Assembly (NCBI GenBank): GCA_022361535.1
Contig: JAKSAU010000608.1
Span: forward strand, 1-33,950
Reading direction: 5' to 3'
Source of the DNA: Desulfobacterales bacterium
GTDB lineage: Bacteria > Desulfobacterota > Desulfobacteria > Desulfobacterales > Desulfobacteraceae
DNA: 33,950 bases
In this document: in pieces, positions 16,366-25,268 of the stretch
Numbering within the stretch: the first letter of the stretch is position 1
Layout: the number at the start of each line of letters is the position of its first letter
Made by a program: the position numbers and the translations under genes
The notes under the pieces: generated by a model
The model's database searches: none
What the model was told of the DNA's origin: nothing
What the model saw: only the letters and a program-made list of their open reading frames with translations

Positions 16366-18723
16366 ATGCAGTTTTTTAAAAATTTATCTATAAAATATAA
16401 GCTCTTTTTCGCTTATGCCGCTGTTTCATTGGTGGTTTTTTCCATAAGTTTCACCCTTCTTTTCTACCAGTTTGGCAACCACCTTGAACGACGCATCATG
16501 GAAGAGTTGAGCAAATCCAACCAGACCATAACGGATATGGTGGAAACGGCTGCCACTGTTTCCATAAAAAACCATCTAAGAGGTATTGCTGAGAAAAACA
16601 AAGAAATTTTGGCCCATATCTACCAGGATTTCAAAGATAACCTGCTTACCGAAGCCCAGGCGAAAAAACAGGCTGTTGACATCCTGCTTAGCCAGACCGT
16701 TGGGGAAACAGGTTATATCTATTGTATTGACAGTAAAGGAATTGCAGTCGTTCATCCCAGGCCAAAAATCAGGAACAAAGATTTTAGCTACCGAAAATTT
16801 ATCCAGTCACAAATCCGGGACAAAGAAGGGTATCTTGAATACAATTGGAAAAATCCCGGCGAACTCGACGAAAGGCCAAAAGCTTTGTATATGAGTTATT
16901 TTGAGCCTTGGGACTGGATCATTTCAGTATCATCTTATAAATCGGAGTTTGCAAAACTGGTCAGCGTTGATGACTTTGAGGACAGGATACTCGGCCTTAA
17001 GTTTGGCGAAACAGGATATTCCTTCATATTCGACACGTTGGGAAATGTCGTGGTTCACCCTGAAATCACAGGCAATTTCCTTGATTTTCGTGATGTAAAA
17101 GGTACTCCTTTTTTACGCGAAATGATTGAACGCAAAAAAGGGTATCTTACTTACTATTGGAAAAACCCCTCTGAACCTGAGGCCAGGGAAAAATTCGTCG
17201 CCTTTTCCCATATCAACGATTTTAACTGGATCATTGCATCCTCGTCTTATACCGCCGAAGTATTCTCCCCTATGCTGGAAATTCAAAGATTCTTTTATGT
17301 CATACTTATTATTGCTGTTTTAGTTATTGCAGTTGTTTCTCTTTTGGTCAGCACATCCATCACAAGACCGTTGCGAAAGTTTATTATGCGCTTTGAAAAA
17401 GGGGCTGAAGGTGATCTGACATCAAAAATAGAAGAAACCGGCAAAGATGAGATCGGAAAACTGTCTTTAAGCTTTAACCTGTTCATGGACCGGCTCAACT
17501 CATATCAGACAGAAATCACAACAGAGATTAAACACCGGGAAAAAACTGAAAAAGAACTGAGCAGTCTAAGAAATCATCTGGTCAATATTATAGACTCAAT
17601 GCCTTCCATGATAATTGGTGTGGATTCAAAACTGAACGTTACTTTATGGAATAAACAGGCAGCACAACTTACCGGGATACCTGCAGATAATGCATACGGA
17701 AAATATATCACCAGACTTTTACCCCGTACCCAAATCCATGTATCAAAAATCGAAGAGAGTTTTAAAACCGGCGAAATAAAGCAGATATTAAAATCTCCCT
17801 ATGGTGAAACAGAAAAAGACGTCAGGTATGAAAACATCATTGTTTATCCGTTGTCAGGGGCAAGGGATCAAGGTGCCGTCATCAGAATTGACGATGTTAC
17901 AGACACCCTTCGAATGGAAGAAACCCTGATCCAGAATGAAAAAATGCTTTCTGTTGGCGGTCTTGCCGCTGGTATGGCCCATGAAATCAATAATCCCCTG
18001 GCCGGGGTTATCCAGAACGCCAACCTGCTTACCAATAGGCTGACAGACACAGAAATGCCTGCCAATATAGATGCGGCAAAAAAAGCTGGGACGACAATGG
18101 CAGCCATTGAACAGTTCATGGTAGAAAGAGAAATTCCAAGGATTATCTCAGGAGTGACTGAATCAAGCACGCGTATGGCAGATATTGTAGGCAATATGCT
18201 CAGTTTTGCCAGGAAAAGCGATGAGTCCTTTTCCACTCATTCTCCTGCAGAACTTTTGGATAAAATACTTGATATTGCCGCCACAGATTATGATCTGAAA
18301 AAACAATATGATTTTAAATCCATTCTTATTGAAAAAGAATATGAACCGGACCTGCCAATGATCCGGTGTGAGGGATCAAAAATCCAGCAGGTGCTGCTCA
18401 ATATTTTAACAAACGGGGCACAGGCCATGGCGGGAAATCGCTCTGATGACCCATCAAAATTCATTTTACGGTTGTCCAGGGAGAAAAAAGCCGGGATGCT
18501 GCGGATGGAGATAGAAGACAACGGTCCGGGAATAGAACCTGCCATTCGCAAACGGATTTTTGAACCTTTCTTTACGACAAAGCCTGTTGGCGTGGGAACA
18601 GGCTTGGGCCTTTCAGTATCTTATTTTATCATTACAGAGAATCACAACGGTACCATGCACGTTGTATCCCCACCTGGCAAAGGCAGCCGGTTTATCATCC
18701 GCCTGCCTTTGGCTGATTCCTGA
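16366..18723 (+). CDS. Membrane histidine kinase with two Cache modules, HAMP and PAS
   Basis: A 785-residue sensor kinase. TM1 is at about 13-35. The periplasmic part carries two similar Cache modules, each with ETGY..., a VVHP motif, a GY(L)xYxWKNP segment and a closing W-x-I(I/A)xSSY strand. TM2 is at about 308-330, followed by HAMP (331-385) and PAS (about 400-510). The HisKA box LAAGMAHEINNPLAG has phosphoacceptor His539. The ATPase domain has the N box NILTNGAQAM, G1 box EDNGPGIEP, F box FEPFFTTKP and G2 box GTGLGLSVS. No response regulator gene is adjacent. Cache modules of this type often sense small carboxylates or amino acids. The aminotransferase gene follows after 26 nt and may be co-transcribed. 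Confidence 0.92.
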   Translation: MQFFKNLSIKYKLFFAYAAVSLVVFSISFTLLFYQFGNHLERRIMEELSKSNQTITDMVETAATVSIKNHLRGIAEKNKEILAHIYQDFKDNLLTEAQAKKQAVDILLSQTVGETGYIYCIDSKGIAVVHPRPKIRNKDFSYRKFIQSQIRDKEGYLEYNWKNPGELDERPKALYMSYFEPWDWIISVSSYKSEFAKLVSVDDFEDRILGLKFGETGYSFIFDTLGNVVVHPEITGNFLDFRDVKGTPFLREMIERKKGYLTYYWKNPSEPEAREKFVAFSHINDFNWIIASSSYTAEVFSPMLEIQRFFYVILIIAVLVIAVVSLLVSTSITRPLRKFIMRFEKGAEGDLTSKIEETGKDEIGKLSLSFNLFMDRLNSYQTEITTEIKHREKTEKELSSLRNHLVNIIDSMPSMIIGVDSKLNVTLWNKQAAQLTGIPADNAYGKYITRLLPRTQIHVSKIEESFKTGEIKQILKSPYGETEKDVRYENIIVYPLSGARDQGAVIRIDDVTDTLRMEETLIQNEKMLSVGGLAAGMAHEINNPLAGVIQNANLLTNRLTDTEMPANIDAAKKAGTTMAAIEQFMVEREIPRIISGVTESSTRMADIVGNMLSFARKSDESFSTHSPAELLDKILDIAATDYDLKKQYDFKSILIEKEYEPDLPMIRCEGSKIQQVLLNILTNGAQAMAGNRSDDPSKFILRLSREKKAGMLRMEIEDNGPGIEPAIRKRIFEPFFTTKPVGVGTGLGLSVSYFIITENHNGTMHVVSPPGKGSRFIIRLPLADS

Positions 18724-18749
18724 TATTTTTCTTTAACATAGGAACAAAA

Positions 18750-19592
18750 ATGATTGCATATTTTAACGGAGAATTTGTTGCAAAAAATCAGATCTCAATT
18801 TCACCTGATGACAGGGGGTTCTTATTTGCCGACGGTCTTTACGAAGTGATCCGGGCATACCGGGGACAACTTTTCAGAACAAAGGACCACATTGACCGTC
18901 TCAATTTCGGCGCCAGCCAGCTTTGTTTTTCCCAAACCGAGTTTTCGTATTTAGAACAGATTGCGCAACAACTTTTGGAAAAAAACAATCTGGAAGAGGA
19001 TGCAGCCATATACATCCAAGTTACCCGGGGAGCTGCCCCAAGAGCCCATGCCTTTCCTGATCCGCCTTGTGAACTTACCGTTTATGCCTCAGCAGCACCT
19101 TTTGATCCGCTGAAAACACAGGGAAACAAAAAAAACGGAATCACCGTAATTACTGTGCCAGACCAGCGTTGGGCACGCTGCGATATTAAAACTATTGGTC
19201 TAACAGCCAATGTTTTGGCCAATCAAAAAGCAGTTGAACATGGAGCCAAAGAAGCCTTATTTATAAGGGACAACACTGTGTTGGAAGGCACCCATTCCAA
19301 TTTCATGGCTGTCATAGACAAGACCTTGGTCACGGCACCTGAATCCCATCAGATCCTTCATGGGATTACACGCAAGGTTGTTTTGGAACTTGCCGCTGAC
19401 AAAGGGATTCCTGTTAACGAAGCCCCTATTGCCATCTCGAAAACTAACCAAATTACCGAAAGCTTTATCACCGGTACCACAACAGAAATTACCCCTGTTG
19501 TATCCATTGATGGAAAACCTGTTGGGAATGGAGCACCCGGACCCGTTACCCGGATGCTTCAGAATGCTTTTTCAGCCTATATTTTAGGATAG
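18750..19592 (+). CDS. Class IV aminotransferase, D-amino-acid transaminase-like
   Basis: A 280-residue fold-type IV PLP enzyme. Key parts are YFNGEFV..., DDRGFLFADGLYEVIR at the N terminus, QVTRGAAPRAHAFPD (the arginine/histidine loop typical of D-amino-acid transaminases), CDIKTIGLTANVLANQKA with the candidate PLP lysine Lys147, EGTHSNF, and TGTTTEITPV for phosphate binding. Length and the RGxxPRxHxFP loop favour D-alanine transaminase over branched-chain or 4-amino-4-deoxychorismate lyase types, which share the fold. It would interconvert D-Ala and D-Glu with 2-oxo acids for cell-wall precursors. Exact substrate is inferred only. Confidence 0.85.
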   Translation: MIAYFNGEFVAKNQISISPDDRGFLFADGLYEVIRAYRGQLFRTKDHIDRLNFGASQLCFSQTEFSYLEQIAQQLLEKNNLEEDAAIYIQVTRGAAPRAHAFPDPPCELTVYASAAPFDPLKTQGNKKNGITVITVPDQRWARCDIKTIGLTANVLANQKAVEHGAKEALFIRDNTVLEGTHSNFMAVIDKTLVTAPESHQILHGITRKVVLELAADKGIPVNEAPIAISKTNQITESFITGTTTEITPVVSIDGKPVGNGAPGPVTRMLQNAFSAYILG

Positions 19593-19609
19593 CTGTCATC
19601 TGTCAGGTA

Positions 19610-20269
19610 TTAAACCCTACGGACGCCCTTTGAACGTGCCACACCAGCCGTCAGCATCGCCTGGGCTCCGTAGTAGGTACTCATCACCCAGAAGCTGGAA
19701 TGGGAAATGGGAGTGGCAAACATGTTATATGCGATCAATGCATCAGAAAGAATAAACAGGCCGGCTCCCAAGATGACAAGCCAATGGTTGTCCCGGCCGA
19801 GACAGGCAGAAAGCCCCATGCAAAGAATCACGCACAGGTATACATAAATGGGAACCATCATAGACCCCAGCCGCGGATACAAGTAATAGGCAAAACAAAG
19901 CGTTGAAACAGCCATGGTCGCCATCAAAAGCACGCGGATTATAGAGAATCCCGGATGCCTGATAAACAAGACAATATAAAAAAGATGGGCCAGAATAAAT
20001 GCCCCCATACCAGCTTCAAACAGTCCCTTTACCGGCAGTTCTAATAAAATATCACCTGCACCGGAGCAGATCAGCCCGATTCCAAGCAGCAGCCCCGCCT
20101 TGCCTTTAATGTTCAACAAAACCCATAAAGCAAGACAGATGATGGGGATGGTTTTGATTATCCAGCTCAAGGGATAAGGCCGCAGACCTAAACTGGCTAT
20201 AAAGATAAAGGAAAAGACAATAAAACCTGCAACCAGTAACCTGCTCACCCTTTTTCTTGTTGCTGCCAT
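19610..20269 (-). CDS. YhhN-family membrane protein (lysoplasmalogenase-like)
   Basis: A 219-residue polytopic inner-membrane protein with about eight hydrophobic segments. Family marks are CSGAGDILLEL, GAFILAHLFYIVLF, GAGLFILSDALIAYNMF and STYYGAQAML, the conserved Asp/His/Asn/Tyr pattern of YhhN/TMEM86. TMEM86B hydrolyses the vinyl-ether bond of lysoplasmalogens. Bacterial members are mostly uncharacterised, but plasmalogens occur in some anaerobes including sulfate reducers. The ATG at 20269 is chosen because AGGGGG lies 5 nt before it; an upstream in-frame ATG at 20317 lacks a good RBS. It is divergent from the TetR gene. Confidence 0.75.
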   Translation of the reverse strand: MAATRKRVSRLLVAGFIVFSFIFIASLGLRPYPLSWIIKTIPIICLALWVLLNIKGKAGLLLGIGLICSGAGDILLELPVKGLFEAGMGAFILAHLFYIVLFIRHPGFSIIRVLLMATMAVSTLCFAYYLYPRLGSMMVPIYVYLCVILCMGLSACLGRDNHWLVILGAGLFILSDALIAYNMFATPISHSSFWVMSTYYGAQAMLTAGVARSKGVRRV

Positions 20270-20365
20270 ACATGCCCCCTGATAAACACGGTAATATTTT
20301 TTCAATGACTTTAGCATATTGCCAAGGGTTGTGAACCTTTCTTTTATGCTTGTAAATATTTTTTC

Positions 20366-20394
20366 TTGACAATAACCGAATGATCATTTACTTT
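20366..20394 (+). promoter_or_regulatory. Candidate promoter and operator of the tetR operon
   Basis: TTGACA at 20366-20371 is a perfect -35 box. After 17 nt comes a poor -10 candidate, TACTTT, at 20389-20394. The spacer holds the perfect 10-bp palindrome AATGATCATT at 20379-20388, ideally placed for repression by a dimeric regulator. The tetR start codon is only 7 nt after the -10, so the mRNA would be nearly leaderless. Autoregulation by the TetR protein is inferred. Confidence 0.45.
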
Positions 20395-20401
20395 AACCTT
20401 C

Positions 20402-20974
20402 ATGAGAACCAAGGATGAAATAAAACAGGAAGCTCTGTTTGAGGCCACGGTAAAAACAGTTAACCGGATCGGTTTTGCTGCAAGTTCCGTGTCCAAGATT
20501 GCCAAGGAGGCGGGCATCTCTCCGGCCACACTTTATGTCTACCACAAAAATAAGGAAGACCTTCTTGTGGCCACTTATGTCCGGATCAAATCCCTTATGG
20601 GCAGGCGTATACAAAAAGATTTTGATGACACCCTGCCCATAAGAGACATCCTGAAATTCACCTGGATGGCCACCTATGACTTTGTCATGGAATATCCCGA
20701 GTATTTCCAGTATATGGAGCAGTTTTCCAATTCACCTTACAGTGAACTTGTTGATACTGCCAAGCTGGAGAGTTATTTTCTGCCTCTGATCCAGGCGGTC
20801 ACAAGGGGAATTGAGCAAAAAATCATCAAGGATGTGGATTTTGATATTTTATCGGCATTTTTATTTTACCCCATCCTTGTTCTTGCTAATCCCAGGTTAT
20901 GTAAGGATTTTGACATGAGCCGTAAAAACATAGAAACCGCCTTTGACTTGGCCTGGGATGCAGTCAGAAGGTAG
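20402..20974 (+). CDS. TetR/AcrR-family transcriptional regulator
   Basis: A 190-residue regulator. The N-terminal helix-turn-helix (about 10-55) reads IKQEALFEATVKTVN, VSKIAKEAGISPATLYVYHKNKEDLL, the typical TetR DNA-binding domain with the A.G.S..TLY.Y...K..L pattern. The C-terminal helices (MEYPEYFQYMEQF and later) form the ligand and dimer part, with no identifiable ligand. It precedes an exported metallo-hydrolase by 28 nt and an SDR gene further on, and probably controls this operon and itself through the palindrome in its promoter. Confidence 0.88.
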   Translation: MRTKDEIKQEALFEATVKTVNRIGFAASSVSKIAKEAGISPATLYVYHKNKEDLLVATYVRIKSLMGRRIQKDFDDTLPIRDILKFTWMATYDFVMEYPEYFQYMEQFSNSPYSELVDTAKLESYFLPLIQAVTRGIEQKIIKDVDFDILSAFLFYPILVLANPRLCKDFDMSRKNIETAFDLAWDAVRR

Positions 20975-21002
20975 TTTACAAAAAAATTTAACTGGTTATT
21001 AA

Positions 21003-22094
21003 ATGAACATTCACTTAAAGCATATTATCATCTTACTTACACTCACAATAGGAGTCGTTATAATGGCGTCAACAGTACAATCTGTGGCACAACAGGACCA
21101 AGCCCACTCCATGCAGGAGAATGGCAAATATAAAAGCTCAGCCGGCTCAATGACACCGGACCGCCCGCTGGCAACTACATTCAGGTTTCTGTTTGAAAAA
21201 AACAACCGGGTGCCTAATACCAAGTTACCATATACAACCGTGAATCTTGCGCCCTTTTCCACAAGGGAAAAAGGCATCTTCAATTCGACCTGGCTGGGTC
21301 ATTCTTCCCTTATGATCAATATGGACGGATTCAGGATTCTTTTAGATCCGGTGTTCGAACAAAAAGTGTCCATTGTAGGACCCACACGATTTGGTCCGCT
21401 TCCGTTAGACCCGGATCAGCTTGGAGAGATTGACCTGGTTATCATCTCCCATGATCATTACGATCATCTCAACAAGTTCACCATCAAAGCAATTGCGGAC
21501 AAAGTTACCCTTTTCATGGTCCCTTTAGGGGTGGACCGCCATCTCATCTCCTGGGGCGTGCCTAAAAACAAAATTATCAGCCTGAACTGGTGGGAGTCAC
21601 ACGAGCCGGCAAAAGGATTCACGGTAACGGCAACACCGTCCCAACATTTTTCAGGCCGCGGAGTTTTTGACCGGAACAAGACTTTATGGGCGTCCTGGGT
21701 TGTCTCCTCGCCCAGCTATAAGATCTTTTTTTCCGGGGATTCAGGATATTTTGGCGGATTTTCAGAAATAGGCAGCAAACTTGGTCCTTTTGACATGGCT
21801 TTTATGGAATGCGGTGCCTATGATCCGGCCTGGCACCATGTCCACATGTACCCGGAGGAAACAGTCCAAGCATTTTCAGACCTTGGTGCGAAAATACTTC
21901 ACCCGATCCACTGGGGAACTTTTAACCTAGCTCTCCACTCCTGGTACGATCCTATGATCCGGCTTGCAAAAGCAGCAAAAGAAGCCGGGGTAACCATTGC
22001 CAGCCCCATTCAAGGCCAGACCATTGACTTTGACTCACTGGGCTACCCATGGTGGGAAACGCCCATGCATCAGACCATTACACAAAAGAATTAA
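21003..22094 (+). CDS. Exported metallo-beta-lactamase-fold hydrolase (NAPE-PLD/UlaG-like)
   Basis: A 363-residue protein with an N-terminal signal peptide (about 1-29, ending SVA before QQ). The hydrolase core has TWLGHSSLMI, the metal motif SHDHYDHL, TPSQHFSGRG, FSGDSGYFGG, MECGAYDPAW, MYPEET and HPIHWGTF, giving a full binuclear zinc site. This arrangement is that of the L-ascorbate-6-phosphate lactonase / N-acyl-phosphatidylethanolamine phospholipase D branch. With the signal peptide, a periplasmic lipid or phosphodiester substrate is plausible but not proven. It lies in the operon tetR - MBL - SDR, 11 nt before the SDR start. Confidence 0.85.
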   Translation: MNIHLKHIIILLTLTIGVVIMASTVQSVAQQDQAHSMQENGKYKSSAGSMTPDRPLATTFRFLFEKNNRVPNTKLPYTTVNLAPFSTREKGIFNSTWLGHSSLMINMDGFRILLDPVFEQKVSIVGPTRFGPLPLDPDQLGEIDLVIISHDHYDHLNKFTIKAIADKVTLFMVPLGVDRHLISWGVPKNKIISLNWWESHEPAKGFTVTATPSQHFSGRGVFDRNKTLWASWVVSSPSYKIFFSGDSGYFGGFSEIGSKLGPFDMAFMECGAYDPAWHHVHMYPEETVQAFSDLGAKILHPIHWGTFNLALHSWYDPMIRLAKAAKEAGVTIASPIQGQTIDFDSLGYPWWETPMHQTITQKN

Positions 22095-22105
22095 GGATAT
22101 ACAAC

Positions 22106-23005
22106 ATGATAAAAAATAACTGGAATACAGCGGATATCCCTGACCAGACCGACAGAGTTGCCATCGTCACCGGCTCCAACTCCGGTATCGGGTTTGAAAC
22201 CGCTAAAACCCTGGCCGCTAAAAATGCAGATGTAATTATGGCCTGCAGGAGTATGGAAAAAGCGCAAAGGGCATTGGAAAAACTAAAAAAAGGGCTGCCC
22301 AATGCTAAAATACGCATCATGTCCCTGGATCTTTCCGATTTGGAATCAATCACAAATTTTTGTGAATTATTCAGATCCGAATATTCCCGGTTGGATCTAC
22401 TCATTAACAATGCCGGTGTTATGGTTCCACCCTATTCAAAGACAAAGGACGGATTTGAACTTCAGATGGGCACCAACCACCTGGGCCATTTTGCCCTGAC
22501 AGGCCACCTTTTAGATATACTGGAAGCTACGCCTGACAGCCGGATTGTTTCAGTCAGTTCTGCAGCCCACAACTTTGGAAAACCAGATCTTACAGACCTG
22601 CATTGGGAGCATAGAAAATACAAACCCTGGCGGGCATACGGGGACAGCAAGGTGGCGAATCTGTACTTTATCTATCACCTGGCTGATCTGCTAAGTGCCC
22701 GAGGGTCCAAAGTCGTCTGTGCCGCTGCCCACCCTGGATGGTCTGCGACAGAACTGCAGCGTAATACCGGTTTGGTTTCCTTTTTGAACCCCATTTTCGG
22801 CCAAGACAGTACCATGGGGGCTCTCCCCACCCTGTATGCGGCCTGCGGCACAGATGTGGTCTCCAAAGATTATTTCGGCCCATCAGGATTCATGGAAATG
22901 AAAGGGTTTCCCAAAAAGGTTAAATCAAATGGCCTGTCCCATGACAAAACCATGGCTGACCGTCTCTGGAAAATATCCGAAAACCTCACAGGTGTTAATT
23001 TTTAG
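22106..23005 (+). CDS. Short-chain dehydrogenase/reductase (retinol-dehydrogenase-like)
   Basis: A 299-residue NAD(P)-dependent oxidoreductase. The start at 22106 (MIKNNWNTADIP) is chosen for AAGGA upstream; a frame extension to 22049 would run inside the preceding gene. It shows the cofactor loop TGSNSGIG, DLSDLES, NNAGVM, the catalytic Ser in SVSSAAH and the active-site YGDSK with Tyr and Lys, then AAHPGWSATEL. Length and the CRSMEKAQRA segment after the first fold, with Arg, suggest NADP preference and the retinol-dehydrogenase/WWOX-like group. Substrate unknown; likely lipid or aldehyde. Its 3' end overlaps that of the convergent crotonase gene by 4 nt. Confidence 0.88.
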   Translation: MIKNNWNTADIPDQTDRVAIVTGSNSGIGFETAKTLAAKNADVIMACRSMEKAQRALEKLKKGLPNAKIRIMSLDLSDLESITNFCELFRSEYSRLDLLINNAGVMVPPYSKTKDGFELQMGTNHLGHFALTGHLLDILEATPDSRIVSVSSAAHNFGKPDLTDLHWEHRKYKPWRAYGDSKVANLYFIYHLADLLSARGSKVVCAAAHPGWSATELQRNTGLVSFLNPIFGQDSTMGALPTLYAACGTDVVSKDYFGPSGFMEMKGFPKKVKSNGLSHDKTMADRLWKISENLTGVNF

Positions 23006-23781
23006 ATCCCTTTAAAATTAGCCTCCCTGCGCTCCATGAAAGATTCTATACCCTCTTTGACATCCTGGCTGGTCATCAGCGGCAGCAAATCCGGCAGCAG
23101 CCTGCTGATGGCCACCTGATCCCCTTTTGCCTTGGCCAGTCTTGCAGACCGCAGAGTGGCTTCGACCCCGAGTGGGGCCTGTTTTGCAATGGTCTGGGCA
23201 ATTTCCATGGCCTTGTCAAGCGCTCCCTCGGCGGTTACTTCCTGTACCAGACCTATTCTGAACGCCTCTTCTGCAGTAATTTCATCTGCCGTTAAAAGGT
23301 AACGCATGGCATTGCCCCAGCCTATCTCCTGGTGCAACCGAACCGTGGCACCGCCAACCGGATAAATGCCGCGTTTAATCTCGATTTGGCCAAACCGCGT
23401 ATTTTCTTCTGCTACCCGGATATCGGTTGCAAGCAGCAGTTCAATGCCGATGGTCAAACAGATGCCTTGGACGGCCATGACAACAGGTTTGGCCACCTGG
23501 TTCTCAGTGTCCAAACCCAAGGGGTCCATGCCCTCGGCAGGAAGCTCGGGAAAACTGCCCCTGGAAAAACAGGTGGCCCATTGGGCAAGATCCAGCCCTG
23601 CGGTAAAATGCTCGCCATGGGCGTGTAGAATTCCGCACCGTAATTCAGGGTCACGATGGAGTTGTCCGTAGGCAGCACTCAGTTCCCTGTACATATCCAG
23701 ATCAAAGGCATTTCGCTTTTCCGGCCGGTTCAGCCCCATGAGTAAAACATGGCCTTCCTTTTTGATATCAACTTTTGCCAT
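23002..23781 (-). CDS. Enoyl-CoA hydratase/isomerase (crotonase) family protein
   Basis: A 259-residue crotonase. The first oxyanion-hole segment is HAHGEHFTAGLDL and the second lies in VMAVQGICLTIGIELLLATD. Both catalytic glutamates of true hydratases are present: Glu in GIEL and Glu in FGQIEI, exactly 20 residues apart as in rat mitochondrial enoyl-CoA hydratase. The C-terminal helices (ITAEEAFRIGLVQEV) are normal. The ATG at 23781 is preferred since AGGGGG precedes it closely; a GTG 6 codons upstream is possible. It is a stand-alone minus-strand gene convergent with the SDR. Hydration of a 2-enoyl-CoA in beta-oxidation is likely; chain length is unknown. Confidence 0.87.
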   Translation of the reverse strand: MAKVDIKKEGHVLLMGLNRPEKRNAFDLDMYRELSAAYGQLHRDPELRCGILHAHGEHFTAGLDLAQWATCFSRGSFPELPAEGMDPLGLDTENQVAKPVVMAVQGICLTIGIELLLATDIRVAEENTRFGQIEIKRGIYPVGGATVRLHQEIGWGNAMRYLLTADEITAEEAFRIGLVQEVTAEGALDKAMEIAQTIAKQAPLGVEATLRSARLAKAKGDQVAISRLLPDLLPLMTSQDVKEGIESFMERREANFKGI

Positions 23782-23870
23782 TTTCCCCCTTTTGGTCACC
23801 CTGACTGATGCGACACCGAAGTTCTTACCTACATTCTTATTTTAAGATGTTAACAGCACCGCAGTCAGGA

Positions 23871-24824
23871 TTATGTTGACGGGTTATCGAAATATTTTCC
23901 CTGAAAGGAATTCCTGGTTTCCAGGGTATGCTGGATCATATTAAAGGTTTCCCTGTACCTTCCTGCCCAGGCAGGAGCTACAAGTTCATTTGCATGGGGA
24001 TCGCCTGTGATACGCTGAATTATTACTTCTTTAGGCAACCGTTCTAGAAAATCGCAGACCAGATCCGTATATTCCTTTTGCTCCAGTGGTGTGTACTCAC
24101 CTTTTTGGTAAATCCGGTCCAAAGCCGTACCCCGGATCACGTACAACAAATGAATTTTCACACCATTCACCCCAAGATCAGCAAGCACTCTCGCATTTTC
24201 CAACATCATGTCCCGGGTTTCGCCTGGCAGTCCCAGGATGATATGGGCGCACACATTGATGTCTTTTTTAGAACCGGTCAATGCCATGGCATCCTCAAAC
24301 GCCTTGAAGTCATGTCCCCTGTTGATCAGCTTGAGTGTGGGATCATGAACCGACTGCAGTCCGTATTCCAGCCAAATGAGATACGCCTTGGTATAGGAAT
24401 CAAGCAAATCAATCTTTTCTTGATCGACACAATCGGGCCGTGTCCCCACTGCCATACCCACCACACCTTCACAGAACAGGGCTTCGTCATATATGGATTT
24501 AAGATGATCCACCGGCGCATAAGTGTTTGTAAAGGATTGAAAATAGGCCAAAAACTTTTTTGCCTTATACTTTTTCATGGCAGGGATTTTACCGGCCTCA
24601 ATCTGTTCCCTGACTGACATTCCCCGTCCAAAGGCACCTGTACCAGATCCTTTAACATTACAATAAATGCACCCTGAGTTGGACAATGTCCCATCCCTGT
24701 TCGGACAGGTCATGCCTGCATCCACTGAAATTTTTTGTACGCGCTCCCCGAACAGGTTCCGCAAGTATGCATTATAATCAGAATACCTTTTTTGTTTGTC
24801 TGGCCCTGCCAATTCACCCTCCAT
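23871..24824 (-). CDS. Radical SAM protein, YhcC/TIGR01212-like
   Basis: A 317-residue radical SAM protein of the YhcC type. The cluster cysteines are Cys40, Cys52 and Cys55 in CPNRDGTLSNSGCIYC, the extended Cx11CxxC spacing typical of this family rather than the common CxxxCxxC. It is followed by FLAYFQSFTNTYAP, VGTRPDCV, WLEYGLQS and HIILGLPGET. Function in most bacteria is unestablished. The annotated ATG at 24824 is followed by GGAGGGTGAA and an in-frame TTG at 24812, so initiation at the TTG with GGAGG as ribosome-binding site is a real alternative. Confidence 0.88.
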   Translation of the reverse strand: MEGELAGPDKQKRYSDYNAYLRNLFGERVQKISVDAGMTCPNRDGTLSNSGCIYCNVKGSGTGAFGRGMSVREQIEAGKIPAMKKYKAKKFLAYFQSFTNTYAPVDHLKSIYDEALFCEGVVGMAVGTRPDCVDQEKIDLLDSYTKAYLIWLEYGLQSVHDPTLKLINRGHDFKAFEDAMALTGSKKDINVCAHIILGLPGETRDMMLENARVLADLGVNGVKIHLLYVIRGTALDRIYQKGEYTPLEQKEYTDLVCDFLERLPKEVIIQRITGDPHANELVAPAWAGRYRETFNMIQHTLETRNSFQGKYFDNPST

Positions 24825-25268
24825 TTTGGTCCTGCTGCCCCTGCCCCGGTTCTTGTTGGCTTTGGCAACTTCTATTCGGGAAATACTCTACAGATTCTAT
24901 CCGGATTTGCCAACCTGATTCCTTTCTGTTGTCATGACCATGCAAGAGAATTTCCATTTCATCCGTGACTTTTTCCCAAGATGCAGATATAAATTTGTAA
25001 TAGCTTTCACAAGTTATATTGAATCTGAGCCCTTAAAATTTATTATCCCAACCAAGCTATCGTTCCTACTGACCGGTCAAAAAGAGCGTTACCAAATCAA
25101 AGATGCCCTTGTTTTTTGATTACTTCAAATGTTTGTTGTGTAAAAAGCCAATCGCAATTTAGGCTGAATGCTCCATTAATTTCCCAGCTGATTCGAAATA
25201 ATTTAGCTTTGTTTTCTGCCGGACCGTACCATGCAATCATTTTATAAATAAAACAACAGGAGGAAAAA
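24825..25268. other. Long intergenic region before the GYD gene
   Basis: This 444-bp gap has no credible gene; a 61-codon open frame at 24934-25119 lacks a ribosome-binding site and any recognisable feature. One perfect 10-bp palindrome, TGACCGGTCA, lies at 25070-25079 and could be an operator for the GYD gene about 190 bp downstream. The gap must hold the divergent promoters of the radical SAM and GYD genes, but I cannot place them securely. Confidence 0.4.

Noticed and set aside
23800..23869. 8-bp inverted repeat CCTGACTG / CAGTCAGG around the gap between the crotonase and radical SAM genes
   Set aside because: The 54-nt spacer and lack of further pairing make a hairpin unlikely; expected by chance.
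24934..25119. 61-codon ORF in the gap before the GYD gene
   Set aside because: No ribosome-binding site, odd composition and no family features; treated as chance.
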